Origin: Clostridiales bacterium
GTDB taxonomy: Bacteria; Bacillota; Clostridia; Oscillospirales; Oscillospiraceae
Reading direction: 5' to 3'
Assembly: GCA_012718935.1 (NCBI GenBank)
Contig: JAAYBH010000045.1
Span: forward strand, 1 to 64,000
Length of the DNA stretch: 64,000 bases
Shown: piece after piece, positions 1 to 9,145 of the stretch
How positions within the stretch are numbered: position 1 is the first letter of the stretch
Layout: the number at the start of each line of letters is the position of its first letter
Position numbers and translations under genes: made by a program
Notes under the pieces: generated by a model
Seen by the model: the letters and a program-made list of their open reading frames with translations, nothing else
Database searches by the model: none
Told to the model about the DNA's origin: nothing

Positions 1-402
1 GTCGGACAGTGAGATCTCTATCCCATAAGGGTTTTCACTGTCAGGCAGCGTTTCGTATCGACCAACGCCGTCTTCACCGACGAGTAAAATACCGGGCAGA
101 ATAAAATCCACGGCCATATCATCCGTTTCGCTGCCCTCCATCAGCCGGAACTCGAACATAACGCAGCCGTTCGAGAGATATTTCAACTGCAGAACCTTGT
201 TCGTGTATTGGGCCGACTCATCCCAGGTGAAGCTGCCGGTGGCGGTTTGCCACTTCGCCCAATCCTCCTCGTCCCCAAGCTGTACGCTCGATGTCTGCGC
301 CGGGCCGCCCGAAGGGGCTGGAGCTGGAGCTTCCGTGTTTTTGCAGGCGGCCAGCCCGAAGGTCAGCGCACCTGTCAAAAGAATCATTACCAGCTTTTTC
401 AT
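1..402 (-). CDS. lipoprotein, C-terminus truncated by window edge
   Basis: Read directly on the minus strand from ATG at 402 (AGGAGG-like RBS just upstream): MKKLVMILLTGALTFGLAACKNTEAPAPAPSGG..., with LAAC lipobox; open to position 1. Absent from the ORF track because no stop lies in the window. Confidence 0.8.
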   Translation of the reverse strand, partial: MKKLVMILLTGALTFGLAACKNTEAPAPAPSGGPAQTSSVQLGDEEDWAKWQTATGSFTWDESAQYTNKVLQLKYLSNGCVMFEFRLMEGSETDDMAVDFILPGILLVGEDGVGRYETLPDSENPYGIEISLSD

Positions 403-412
403 ATCGCGCCTC

Positions 413-1165
413 CTAATTCATATTGAGCTTGTATTCTTCTTCTACGACTTTCTTAGAACCTGAAGCCGTGATTTGGACCAGATACGTCCCGGATTTGCAT
501 TTTTCCTTCCTGGTATCCCCTTCATAGCGATATCCTGTCCAGCTGCAAAATCCGACCTCGTCGTTTGTCTTTCGCGCCGGCCCCGTTATACTGAACACGA
601 GTCTTCCGGCGGAATCATACACCTTCATCGTAAGCTTTAATCCCCTCATGTTCGTGCATTGGACATTCCACTTATGCCGCATCGTGCCATTGTCGTTCCA
701 TTTTTCATAGGATTCAATCGAAAACGATTCGTTTCTCTTGTTCGTGTACTTAACCGACCAGTACCATCTGTCGTACAAACCCATATCCTCGCCGACCTGG
801 ACGTAGAATTTGAACGTGTATGTCCCGTCGGGAAGGGTGCTGTAATCGTAACCTAAATTGCGCGTGGCAGCGCCATCGCTGGCATAATAGCTTTTTTTAG
901 ACCAGGAGGCTACCTGCTTTCCCTTCGCGTCGCAGAGCGTCGCCCAGGTGTACATACTCTTGCCGAACGTGAGGTTTTCCGCTGTGTAGCTGATGTAATA
1001 CTTCCCGTCCTTGCTGAAAGAATCATTTTTGTGTACCGACACATAATCCTCCGCGCTGGCCGCCAAAGCGGTCATTTCAAGCGCAGGAACGAGCGCCAGC
1101 ATCATAACGAGCGCCAGCAGCAGAGACAGAGCTTTTTTGCCCCGGGTGTCTGTTTGTCCCATCAT
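413..1165 (-). CDS. secreted protein of unknown function with N-terminal signal peptide
   Basis: ORF 413..1216; likely start at the ATGATG near 1165, preceded by GGGAGGAAAC. N-terminus KKALSLLLALVMMLALVPALEMTALAA is signal-peptide-like. Confidence 0.7.
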   Translation of the reverse strand: MMGQTDTRGKKALSLLLALVMMLALVPALEMTALAASAEDYVSVHKNDSFSKDGKYYISYTAENLTFGKSMYTWATLCDAKGKQVASWSKKSYYASDGAATRNLGYDYSTLPDGTYTFKFYVQVGEDMGLYDRWYWSVKYTNKRNESFSIESYEKWNDNGTMRHKWNVQCTNMRGLKLTMKVYDSAGRLVFSITGPARKTNDEVGFCSWTGYRYEGDTRKEKCKSGTYLVQITASGSKKVVEEEYKLNMN

Positions 1166-1193
1166 TGTTTCCTCCCTATAATTCAGATGAACA

Positions 1194-1730
1194 TCATTCG
1201 CCGCTGAAATCATCATAAACCGCTGCCGTTTTCTCGCCGTCGTAATCCACCGATATCCGGTATATTACCTGATAATCATCACCCATAAGCCCACCTCCGG
1301 CTGTGCCAAGACCGACGGAATAGATGTAGCACTCGCGCCCCATGGCGGAATCCAAAACCGCCAGTTCATCAAGGGAAATAAAGACGCACTGTCCGTCGGG
1401 TATGCCGTTATCGCTGTAAAGCCCCATGTCCGTAAGCAAATCGCTTACAAGCCCGGCGCCCTCTCGCGGCGAAAGCCCGCTGCCGTAATCTCCCGACATC
1501 TCGGCAAGCTCGTAGTAGAAAACCCCCTGCATGACAACGTCGTCAGCTCCCGCGGGGATTGTGTCGTCAATCCTATCGCCCCGCCCTTCCTGTTCTTGAG
1601 CAGGTTCGCCTGCCGGAGCCTGAGTGGATTCTCTTGGGGCTGGCGTTGTGCCGGAATTCCCTCCGCCGCCGCAGGCGCACAGCGCAAGCGCCAGCATAAG
1701 CGTCATTGCTGTTAAGACAAATTTATTCAT
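1194..1730 (-). CDS. lipoprotein of unknown function
   Basis: MNKFVLTAMTLMLALALCACGGGG lipobox; Pro/Thr/Ala-rich linker after Cys. Confidence 0.7.
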   Translation of the reverse strand: MNKFVLTAMTLMLALALCACGGGGNSGTTPAPRESTQAPAGEPAQEQEGRGDRIDDTIPAGADDVVMQGVFYYELAEMSGDYGSGLSPREGAGLVSDLLTDMGLYSDNGIPDGQCVFISLDELAVLDSAMGRECYIYSVGLGTAGGGLMGDDYQVIYRISVDYDGEKTAAVYDDFSGE

Positions 1731-1775
1731 TTTTCCTCCTTGTTATAGCGGCAATTCGTCCATATTTATGCCTGC

Positions 1776-3128
1776 TCATTCGTCAAACATGTCATCAATG
1801 CCCATCAGCGCGCCGTTTGCCATATCGTATCGGCAAACCTGACCGCCGTTTACGGTTACAGCGTAGAAAAACGAGTCTTCGCCAAGGAATATCCACGCAT
1901 CAACATAGGACGGACCGACATCGTCGGTAAAGTCCAGAGTGGTCAGCACGTACTCCGGCTCGTCGTAAAACAGCGCGAGGCCGAGAGCTTCGATATCCAC
2001 TCCCCGGTCGGCCAGCGCGTCATTGATGAGGTTGAGAGCGTCCTCTTTGCCGATTTCGGTCTCTTTGCCTTGCTCCGTCGTTTGATGCCTCTTATACGTT
2101 CCCGCGTAGCCTTCAAACTCAGGGTTTAATGGCTCGACGGTCAGTGTGTCGCCGTCAAGATAAAGCGCAAGGTATTCGTCCTCGGCCGACCCGCCGTCCG
2201 GATCTAACTCCATACCTGAGTTGCTGTACATTGAGCCGATGTCATCGTTTAAATAGAGCGAGACGTTGACCGTGTTTCCACCAAAAGCTTCCGATATTGA
2301 TACCTCGCCCGTCTCGCCGGTATAGTCGCCGTACCACCTGCTCAATACGCCGCCGTCGGCCTTTCCGTTAAATATTGTCACATCCAGCGAAGGAACGCGG
2401 AATGTATTGCCGGTATAATCGCACTCTTCCTCTGTTCCGTCCAGCCAGCTGATGGTCAACGCCTCGTCTTCAACAACCCAGTTCCCCGAATCCGCGGTTT
2501 CAAATGTGTACATGCCATCGTCAAGGTCCACACGGATCAGATACTCAAACGCACCGTTAGGATAGAATCGGAAAGCGCAGGAGTCGTCCGTTGACTTCCA
2601 ATCACTTGTGATCACCACATACCGCGCTATCGCGGCGTCACCCTCGGCTGTGCCGATGACTGAATCCCGGACGTAAAACGACGTGCCGCCGCCCAGCTCC
2701 GACACGGTGAACAGCTCAAAGCCCGGCGAAAAGCAGCCCGTATCGGCAAACATGTCCTCGCCAAATTTTATTGTCGTACTTTCAATTTGATCGCCGGCAG
2801 GGAATCCCTCGCTCCCGCCGGAGATGCTGTAGACACTTTCCCCATATTCGTATCCGTCCGCCGTTATTCTGTTGCAGGTGCTGTCGGTCAGCTCGTAATA
2901 CTCGCCGGAGGTATCGCCGTCTTTATACCACTTGCCGGACAAATCACCCATGTCCGCGGCTTCCGGCGTCTCTACCGATTCGGTGGTGTTTTCATCGTTT
3001 GGTCCATCGTTACCTGGCTCTGACGCACCCGTGTCGCCTTGACTCTTGCAGGCGGAAAGCACGAGGACAAGAAGCAGGGCTAACAGAACGGACAGAGAAC
3101 GGATTTTGCTTGCTTTATTGTGTCGCAT
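1776..3128 (-). CDS. lipoprotein of unknown function
   Basis: 450 aa; LSVLLALLLVLVLSACKSQG lipobox, acidic linker. Confidence 0.75.
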   Translation of the reverse strand: MRHNKASKIRSLSVLLALLLVLVLSACKSQGDTGASEPGNDGPNDENTTESVETPEAADMGDLSGKWYKDGDTSGEYYELTDSTCNRITADGYEYGESVYSISGGSEGFPAGDQIESTTIKFGEDMFADTGCFSPGFELFTVSELGGGTSFYVRDSVIGTAEGDAAIARYVVITSDWKSTDDSCAFRFYPNGAFEYLIRVDLDDGMYTFETADSGNWVVEDEALTISWLDGTEEECDYTGNTFRVPSLDVTIFNGKADGGVLSRWYGDYTGETGEVSISEAFGGNTVNVSLYLNDDIGSMYSNSGMELDPDGGSAEDEYLALYLDGDTLTVEPLNPEFEGYAGTYKRHQTTEQGKETEIGKEDALNLINDALADRGVDIEALGLALFYDEPEYVLTTLDFTDDVGPSYVDAWIFLGEDSFFYAVTVNGGQVCRYDMANGALMGIDDMFDE

Positions 3129-3200
3129 GGCTTATTCCCTTTCAATTTTAAATGCGTCGTTTTATTACGGCTCGTCTGTCAGATGGATTCATGTGTGATC

Positions 3201-3461
3201 CTATTCATTCTTAGCGGGCTGTTCTGACAGCCATCCGAGTATTTCTGCCAGCGCAATCCGGGGGCCATTTTGCCAGAAGATATTCTGACCGTCGGTGTGC
3301 GGGCGGGGCAGCAATTCCAAATCCCACAGGCTGTCATAGCTGCGGTCCGTTTCAGGCAGGCACCGGGTATCAAATAGGATCAGGTGTCCGTTACTGAGCT
3401 CAATATCCAGCGTTTGTCCGTCTACAATGTCCACCCGGGTTATTTGCAGCATCATAATCAC
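3201..3461 (-). CDS. small DUF2442-like protein
   Basis: 86 aa; pattern of ITRVDIVDGQTLDIELSNGHLILFDTR...ILGWLSEQP resembles DUF2442 domains. Confidence 0.5.
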   Translation of the reverse strand: MIMMLQITRVDIVDGQTLDIELSNGHLILFDTRCLPETDRSYDSLWDLELLPRPHTDGQNIFWQNGPRIALAEILGWLSEQPAKNE

Positions 3462-3532
3462 CTCGTTTCAATAGGCTGCGTTTCAATACCGCGGCATAAC
3501 CCAAGGGTAGCTCAAAATTTTTCCTTTGTGCG

Positions 3533-3602
3533 AAAGGTTAAGAAATCTTTACCTTTTAATAAAATCTCGGGCGTTTGATTATTTCAGAAAATATGCTAAA
3601 AT
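3533..3602 (+). promoter_or_regulatory. dyad AAAGGT-t-AAGA-aa-TCTT-t-ACCTTT (3533-3556) followed by candidate -35 TTGATT (3575-3580) and -10 TAAAAT (3597-3602) for the response regulator gene
   Basis: Read directly; 16-nt spacer; lies just upstream of the response-regulator ORF. Confidence 0.5.
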
Positions 3603-3613
3603 AACGCTGCAGG

Positions 3614-4315
3614 ATGGAAGGTGACTGGATGAAGAAAATCAAGCTCTTAATGATAGAGGATGAGGCCGATGTGCTGGAAATCAACCGGGAATATTTCGAG
3701 GGCAAGGGCTATGAAGCTGTCTGCGCAGACACCCTTTTAAAGGCGCGGTTTCTGCTGGAGGAACATGCCCCGGATCTGATTCTTTTAGATGTGATGATGC
3801 CGGACGGCTCCGGCTTTGACTATTGTGTCGAGCTGCGAAAAAAAACAAACGCCCCCATTATCTTCCTGACATGCAGGGACGAGAATGAGAGCGTTGTGAA
3901 AGGTCTTTTGCAGGGCGGAGACGATTATGTCACCAAGCCCTATGATTTAAACATCCTCAGCGCACGGGTTGCGGCACAGCTTCGCAGGTCCGGCATCATG
4001 ACTGCCGGAAGGATTGAGCTTGCTCCGCTTGTTGTCGATTTTTTATCGGGCGACGCCACCCTTGATGGGGAACGCATCCCTCTGACGCAAAAGGAATTAC
4101 AGCTTCTTGGGTGCTTCGCCCTGTTTGCGGGTCGGCGGCTCAGCTGCGAAGATATCTATCGCCGTGCTTGGGGTGAGGCACCCGCCGGTGCTTCCGGAAG
4201 CATCAAGACGCATGTGGCAAACCTGCGCAAGAAGTTAAAACTGGATGACGGCGGTTGGTTTGAGCTGGTAAGCTCCGGCAGAAACGAATACATCTTCAGC
4301 AAGGTGCGGTATTAG
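3614..4315 (+). CDS. OmpR/PhoB-family response regulator
   Basis: Receiver domain (MIEDEADVLE...LILLDVMMPDGSG...YDVTKPYDL-type K) plus C-terminal winged helix (SIKTHVANLRKKLK). Confidence 0.92.
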   Translation: MEGDWMKKIKLLMIEDEADVLEINREYFEGKGYEAVCADTLLKARFLLEEHAPDLILLDVMMPDGSGFDYCVELRKKTNAPIIFLTCRDENESVVKGLLQGGDDYVTKPYDLNILSARVAAQLRRSGIMTAGRIELAPLVVDFLSGDATLDGERIPLTQKELQLLGCFALFAGRRLSCEDIYRRAWGEAPAGASGSIKTHVANLRKKLKLDDGGWFELVSSGRNEYIFSKVRY

Positions 4316-6288
4316 TCCTTATACACAGGCAGGGTAAAAAACACGTCGGCACCGTGCCCGTCCTCGCTTTCAATCCAGATCTCACCGCCATGCTGCTCCA
4401 CAATATGCTTGCAGATATAGAGTCCAAGTCCGGTGCCGGTGTCCTGACCGCCGCCGGATTTTTGCTTCTTGTTGTACCGCTCAAAGATATGAGGCAGCCG
4501 TTCAGCCGCAATTCCCACGCCAGTATCCGACACATGGACCAGAATACCGGAATTTTCCTTTTTTGCAGATATGACAATCACACCGTCTGTTGTGAACCGC
4601 ACCGCATTGGAGATCAGGTTGACGATGACCTGCGATATTCGCGCAGGGTCGGCATGGACGGCGGGCAGACCGCTTTCAATGCGGATGTCCAGTCGGTTTT
4701 GGTTCTTATTTAGAATAGGGTAATGGGTTTCAACGGCATTGTGGATGATTTCATCCACATAGCAGCGCACCGGCTCCATGACCATGCGCCCTTCCTCCAT
4801 GCGGGTAACATCCAGAATTTGACCCACCATTAAAGACAGCCGTTCCGCCTCAGAGGAAATCAGCGTCATCCTGCGGGATACCTCGCCGCCGTCCAGCGTA
4901 TCCGGCTTCCCCGCAAGCTGCTTTGTGGTCTGTGCATAGCCGGACATCACCGTCAGAGGCGTTTTCAGCTCATGGGAGACATTCCCTAAAAACTCGGTTT
5001 TCAGCCGGTTCAGGCTTTCCAGCGTGTTTTTTTCCGCCGTCAGCTTCTGCTCCGCTGTTTTTGTTTCGGCCATCACTCTGTTGTTCATGAGAAACAGTGA
5101 GACAGTCTGTGCCAGTACGAATACCATCATAGCGGCTTCAGAAACAGGCGTATTCGGCCCGTCACCAAAAATATCGCTGTACATTAAGATATCAGACAGA
5201 GCGGCAAGGAAAAAAACTGCTATTCCAAACATAGCAGCGCTCTGCTCCTTGATGGGATTACGCATATGCCAAAACAGAACCGTAATTCCCGGAACAATCC
5301 ATAAAATAAGCAGGATCTGATAATACAATAATATTGAGGTATAGAAAATAGAATCCCCCAGGAGTACACAGACACCATACACACAGGAGCCGAGAACCGC
5401 CGCATATAAAACGACCCGCAAAAACCTCCCGACGGCGTACTGCCCGAGGTACAGTGACAGGAAAACAGTCAGCAGCACCATGCTCAGATATTCCAGCATA
5501 AAGGATAGGTTTCCGGGTATGGGGAAGTATACCCAGGCCTGACTTTGCAGGCATTCTCTCAGCGCCATGACGATGCAGGCAAGGGCAAAATACAGGGTTG
5601 CCCTTGTGTGGGAGAGCATCAGGTAAATTCCCAGCAGCAATACTGCTGCGCATAAAAACGCACCCATCAAGGCAATTCCCATTATTCGTTCCAATAAAAA
5701 AGGATCGGCTGCCGATTCGCTTTTGCTTACAGTGAGCTCTGCAAGAGATGCTCCTCGCTTGTCATGATAAAACTGCGCGCTGTGGAGAATGATGTCGATT
5801 TCACCATTTACCGCAGCCCCGTGAAAAGTGATGTTGTTTTCCCAGACCACCGTGTCTTGCTTGGTAGTGCCGTTTTGCCCGCTCTGGGCTGCAAGTTCGC
5901 CATTTACATAGACCCGCATGGCATGGCGCCCGGAAAGGGTAAAGGTAAACATAAATACGCTGCTGTTTTCCGATGTTTTCAATATAAACCGCTGAGAAAG
6001 GTAATCCGCCCGGATTTCATCATATCGGTTTGTGTTTTCCGGTGCAGTGGAATCCGCATCCTTTGGCGATAGATATGTATTGGGGTAGTAGCCGCTGCCG
6101 GGGCTGAGCCTGACAACAGTTTCTTCTGTAACCGGGATGCCGGTCAAGTCGTACACACCGTTTTGCTCCGTGACGGTGATGACTTTTTGAGCCTCCCCCG
6201 TTTGCCAGTCCAGGCTGACAAGTACCGCCAGTGCTGCCGTTGTGAGAAGCGCCGCCAGCATAATAAAGAGGAGTTTGTTCCTAGACAT
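4312..6288 (-). CDS. membrane sensor histidine kinase (7TM-type N-terminal region)
   Basis: H-box FLGNVSHELKTPLTVMSGY, N-box QVIVNLISNAVRFT, G-boxes DTGVGIA / GTGLGLYICKHIVEQHGG; multiple N-terminal TM segments. Confidence 0.93.
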   Translation of the reverse strand: MSRNKLLFIMLAALLTTAALAVLVSLDWQTGEAQKVITVTEQNGVYDLTGIPVTEETVVRLSPGSGYYPNTYLSPKDADSTAPENTNRYDEIRADYLSQRFILKTSENSSVFMFTFTLSGRHAMRVYVNGELAAQSGQNGTTKQDTVVWENNITFHGAAVNGEIDIILHSAQFYHDKRGASLAELTVSKSESAADPFLLERIMGIALMGAFLCAAVLLLGIYLMLSHTRATLYFALACIVMALRECLQSQAWVYFPIPGNLSFMLEYLSMVLLTVFLSLYLGQYAVGRFLRVVLYAAVLGSCVYGVCVLLGDSIFYTSILLYYQILLILWIVPGITVLFWHMRNPIKEQSAAMFGIAVFFLAALSDILMYSDIFGDGPNTPVSEAAMMVFVLAQTVSLFLMNNRVMAETKTAEQKLTAEKNTLESLNRLKTEFLGNVSHELKTPLTVMSGYAQTTKQLAGKPDTLDGGEVSRRMTLISSEAERLSLMVGQILDVTRMEEGRMVMEPVRCYVDEIIHNAVETHYPILNKNQNRLDIRIESGLPAVHADPARISQVIVNLISNAVRFTTDGVIVISAKKENSGILVHVSDTGVGIAAERLPHIFERYNKKQKSGGGQDTGTGLGLYICKHIVEQHGGEIWIESEDGHGADVFFTLPVYKD

Positions 6289-6361
6289 GAACCCTTTGAT
6301 ACGCAGCGCCTCCCTATAAAATATTAACAGAACACTTAAATGTCAGCCCAAAGCGCGCTAT

Positions 6362-7153
6362 TCACGACTCTGTTGGTTGGTATGCCGAGGCAATCTGCGC
6401 GCCATATCCGAGTGCAATACCTCCATCTACAGCGAGGGAAATACCGGTGATGAAAGAAGCGTCCTCCGAGCACAGGTAGCACGCGGCCTTGCCGCAATCT
6501 TTTGGCGTCCCAATTCTCCCCAGCGGATGTGCGTCTATCACAAGTTTTAACCTGTCAGGATGCATTCTGCTCACATTTTCAGTCATAATCCACCCGGGAA
6601 GAATGGCGTTCACACGTATCCCATACTTTGCGAGATCAAGAGCCAGCGATTTGGTAAAGGCGATAATTCCGCCCTTGCTTGCAACATAAGATGAGGAGTT
6701 TTCCATTCCTATGGCGCCAACGAGGCTCGCAATGTTCAGGATATTTCCGCAGCTCTCCTTTAGGAACGGCAGAGCTGCCCTAACGCAGCGGGCATATCCA
6801 TTCAGATTGGTATTGATAACATTATCCCACTGATCCTCAAGTTCTGTTTCAATGCCGGTGCTGCGGGGGATTCCGGCATTATTAACCAGAATATCAAGCC
6901 TTCCGAAAGTCCTGATAATATGGTTAACCGTTGTATTCACCGACGAAGTGTCTCTAACATCCATTTGGATATAGATGGCTCTGGCGCCGAGACTGTCAGC
7001 CGCTTCCTGTCCAGTTTCCGCGTTTCGGCCAGCAATCACAACAGCAGCGCCTTTGCCATACATCTCCATTGCAATTCCTTTTCCAATGCCTGTTGCGCCG
7101 CCGGTGATAAGCACAACCTTATCTGCCCATGAAGAATCCTGATTTCCTTTCAT
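6362..7153 (-). CDS. short-chain dehydrogenase/reductase (SDR)
   Basis: VLITGGATGIGKG, NNAG, SSYVASKGG motifs. Confidence 0.93.
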   Translation of the reverse strand: MKGNQDSSWADKVVLITGGATGIGKGIAMEMYGKGAAVVIAGRNAETGQEAADSLGARAIYIQMDVRDTSSVNTTVNHIIRTFGRLDILVNNAGIPRSTGIETELEDQWDNVINTNLNGYARCVRAALPFLKESCGNILNIASLVGAIGMENSSSYVASKGGIIAFTKSLALDLAKYGIRVNAILPGWIMTENVSRMHPDRLKLVIDAHPLGRIGTPKDCGKAACYLCSEDASFITGISLAVDGGIALGYGAQIASAYQPTES

Positions 7154-7282
7154 ATCTCATCCCTCGCTTTTAACTCTTACCCTATATATTACCATACTTA
7201 GCGCGACATATCTATCCACGCATTGACTCCGAATCAACATTGCGGTAATATTTACATAATCAAACAAATGGAGGAAAGGAAT

Positions 7283-8239
7283 ATGGAACCAATTCAATTT
7301 CCTGAATTTATGAACGAAGAAAACATGAGAAAAATGCCGAGACAGCAACTGATCGACATGTTCAAGGAGATGGGCGGGATGATGATGCCGCCCGGGATGG
7401 TCATGCCTGACCCCGAAACGCTGACGGTCAAAGGGGAGCGCATGATGGTTCCGACGCGGGACGGCGACATTCGATGCATAATATACAGGGCAAAAAAAGA
7501 AAACATGCCCGTTTATTTCGGCATGCACGGCGGCGGCTTTGTGGGCGGGAATTGCGAGGATATAGATTTTTTCTGTGACATGATCAACAAACATCTGGAT
7601 ATCAATGTGGTGAATATCAACTATCGAAAAGCGCCCGAATTTCCATACCCATACGCGGTCAATGATGTTTTTGACGCGGTCAGCTGGTTTCATACGAATG
7701 CGGCGCAATTCGGTATAGACACAGACCGCATGGCGATCGGCGGCCACAGTGCCGGAGGAAATCTTGCCGCCGTGACAAGTCTGCGTTCAGTGAAAGAAAA
7801 CACGCCTTTCCGTTTCAAGGTGCAGATTCTTGATTATCCGCCTATAGATCTTACAAAATGCGCCTTTGATAAATTCATTCATCCGATGGGCATCCCACCG
7901 CAGATCGCCATCATGTTCGATGCGTGTTACATTTCACCCGAAGACGGCGATAAACCTACGGTATCTCCCGTAACCCTTGACCCGTCCGAGCTTACCGGTC
8001 AGCCGCCGACAGTGATTTTGACCGCCGAATACGATTCCCTGCGCGACGAGGCTGAGGCGTACGCCCTAAAGCTGATTGCGGCAGGTGTCCCTGTTTGGTG
8101 CCGGCGTTTTCTCGGTTCAGCCCACGGGTTTACGATGACCCTTGGCGGAAACGATATGATGGGTATGCCTGAAGACATAAATGCAGAGGCCGGCTGCAAA
8201 ATGATGATCGATGCGCTGCGCTATTATCTCGTTTCATAA
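7283..8239 (+). CDS. alpha/beta hydrolase, HSL/acetyl-esterase type
   Basis: HGGGF oxyanion motif, GHSAGG nucleophile elbow, GSAHGF catalytic His region; ATG 7283 preceded by GGAGGAAAGG. Confidence 0.9.
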   Translation: MEPIQFPEFMNEENMRKMPRQQLIDMFKEMGGMMMPPGMVMPDPETLTVKGERMMVPTRDGDIRCIIYRAKKENMPVYFGMHGGGFVGGNCEDIDFFCDMINKHLDINVVNINYRKAPEFPYPYAVNDVFDAVSWFHTNAAQFGIDTDRMAIGGHSAGGNLAAVTSLRSVKENTPFRFKVQILDYPPIDLTKCAFDKFIHPMGIPPQIAIMFDACYISPEDGDKPTVSPVTLDPSELTGQPPTVILTAEYDSLRDEAEAYALKLIAAGVPVWCRRFLGSAHGFTMTLGGNDMMGMPEDINAEAGCKMMIDALRYYLVS

Positions 8240-8322
8240 CTGCTGAGAGTGCCATTACACAAGACTTCCAGACCTTCAGCAGTAAACTGTTTCTCGATTT
8301 TTCCTTTGTCTGTTCGGGAGGG

Positions 8323-8793
8323 TTATTTGACTTCAATCATATAGTAACCCAGCACAACAGAATCCGGAAGCCTTTGAGCGCAGCATATGAACAGCCTGTT
8401 TTTCAGTATGCTTAGGCTTTCGTCATAAATTTCAAATTCGGGCTTCGTACAGAAATAATAAACATCAGCAGGCGCTATTTCTCCGGACAGAACTGTGGCG
8501 GCGTATTCGGGCGGAACCGTGCGTATGCCGTCATTCTGAATGTAGAAGCTCCTGCCGTCGTCAAGCTTTACGCCATAACGGGCTGAAATCTCTGCTCTGC
8601 CATCGGGACGTATGACCTGGCTGTCAACCCCGCCTGGCAGCAAAATGCCGTTAAAAGGTAAAGCAGCACCACTGATTTGGCCTTCAGTCACTTTAATCAT
8701 CTGACGCCGGCCTGTTTTGCTGTCCTGCCCGATAAAGATTGGTTTATCGACTTTTGCTTTGATGTCGAATGCCTTGACTAATCTAGGTTCCAT
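8323..8793 (-). CDS. DUF3237 family protein
   Basis: 156 aa; pattern ...ADVYYFCTKPEFEIYDESLSILKNRLFICCAQRLPDSVVLGYYMIEVK typical of DUF3237/UPF0311. Confidence 0.7.
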   Translation of the reverse strand: MEPRLVKAFDIKAKVDKPIFIGQDSKTGRRQMIKVTEGQISGAALPFNGILLPGGVDSQVIRPDGRAEISARYGVKLDDGRSFYIQNDGIRTVPPEYAATVLSGEIAPADVYYFCTKPEFEIYDESLSILKNRLFICCAQRLPDSVVLGYYMIEVK

Positions 8794-8914
8794 TTCGGAC
8801 CCTCCTATCTACCGATTCTGAACAAGCGGTCTCATCCCACCTGGTATCTTACTACATTCCACGAATGCTTTTCAAGCAACACGGTCATCCCCTGGGACCT
8901 GCCCGCGGACGGTT

Positions 8915-9121
<207 letters not shown>

Positions 9122-9145
9122 CTACAGACCTCCCGGGGTATTATA

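Noticed and set aside
7157-7747. 196-aa minus-strand ORF
   Set aside because: Antisense to the alpha/beta hydrolase with HGGGF and GHSAGG motifs.
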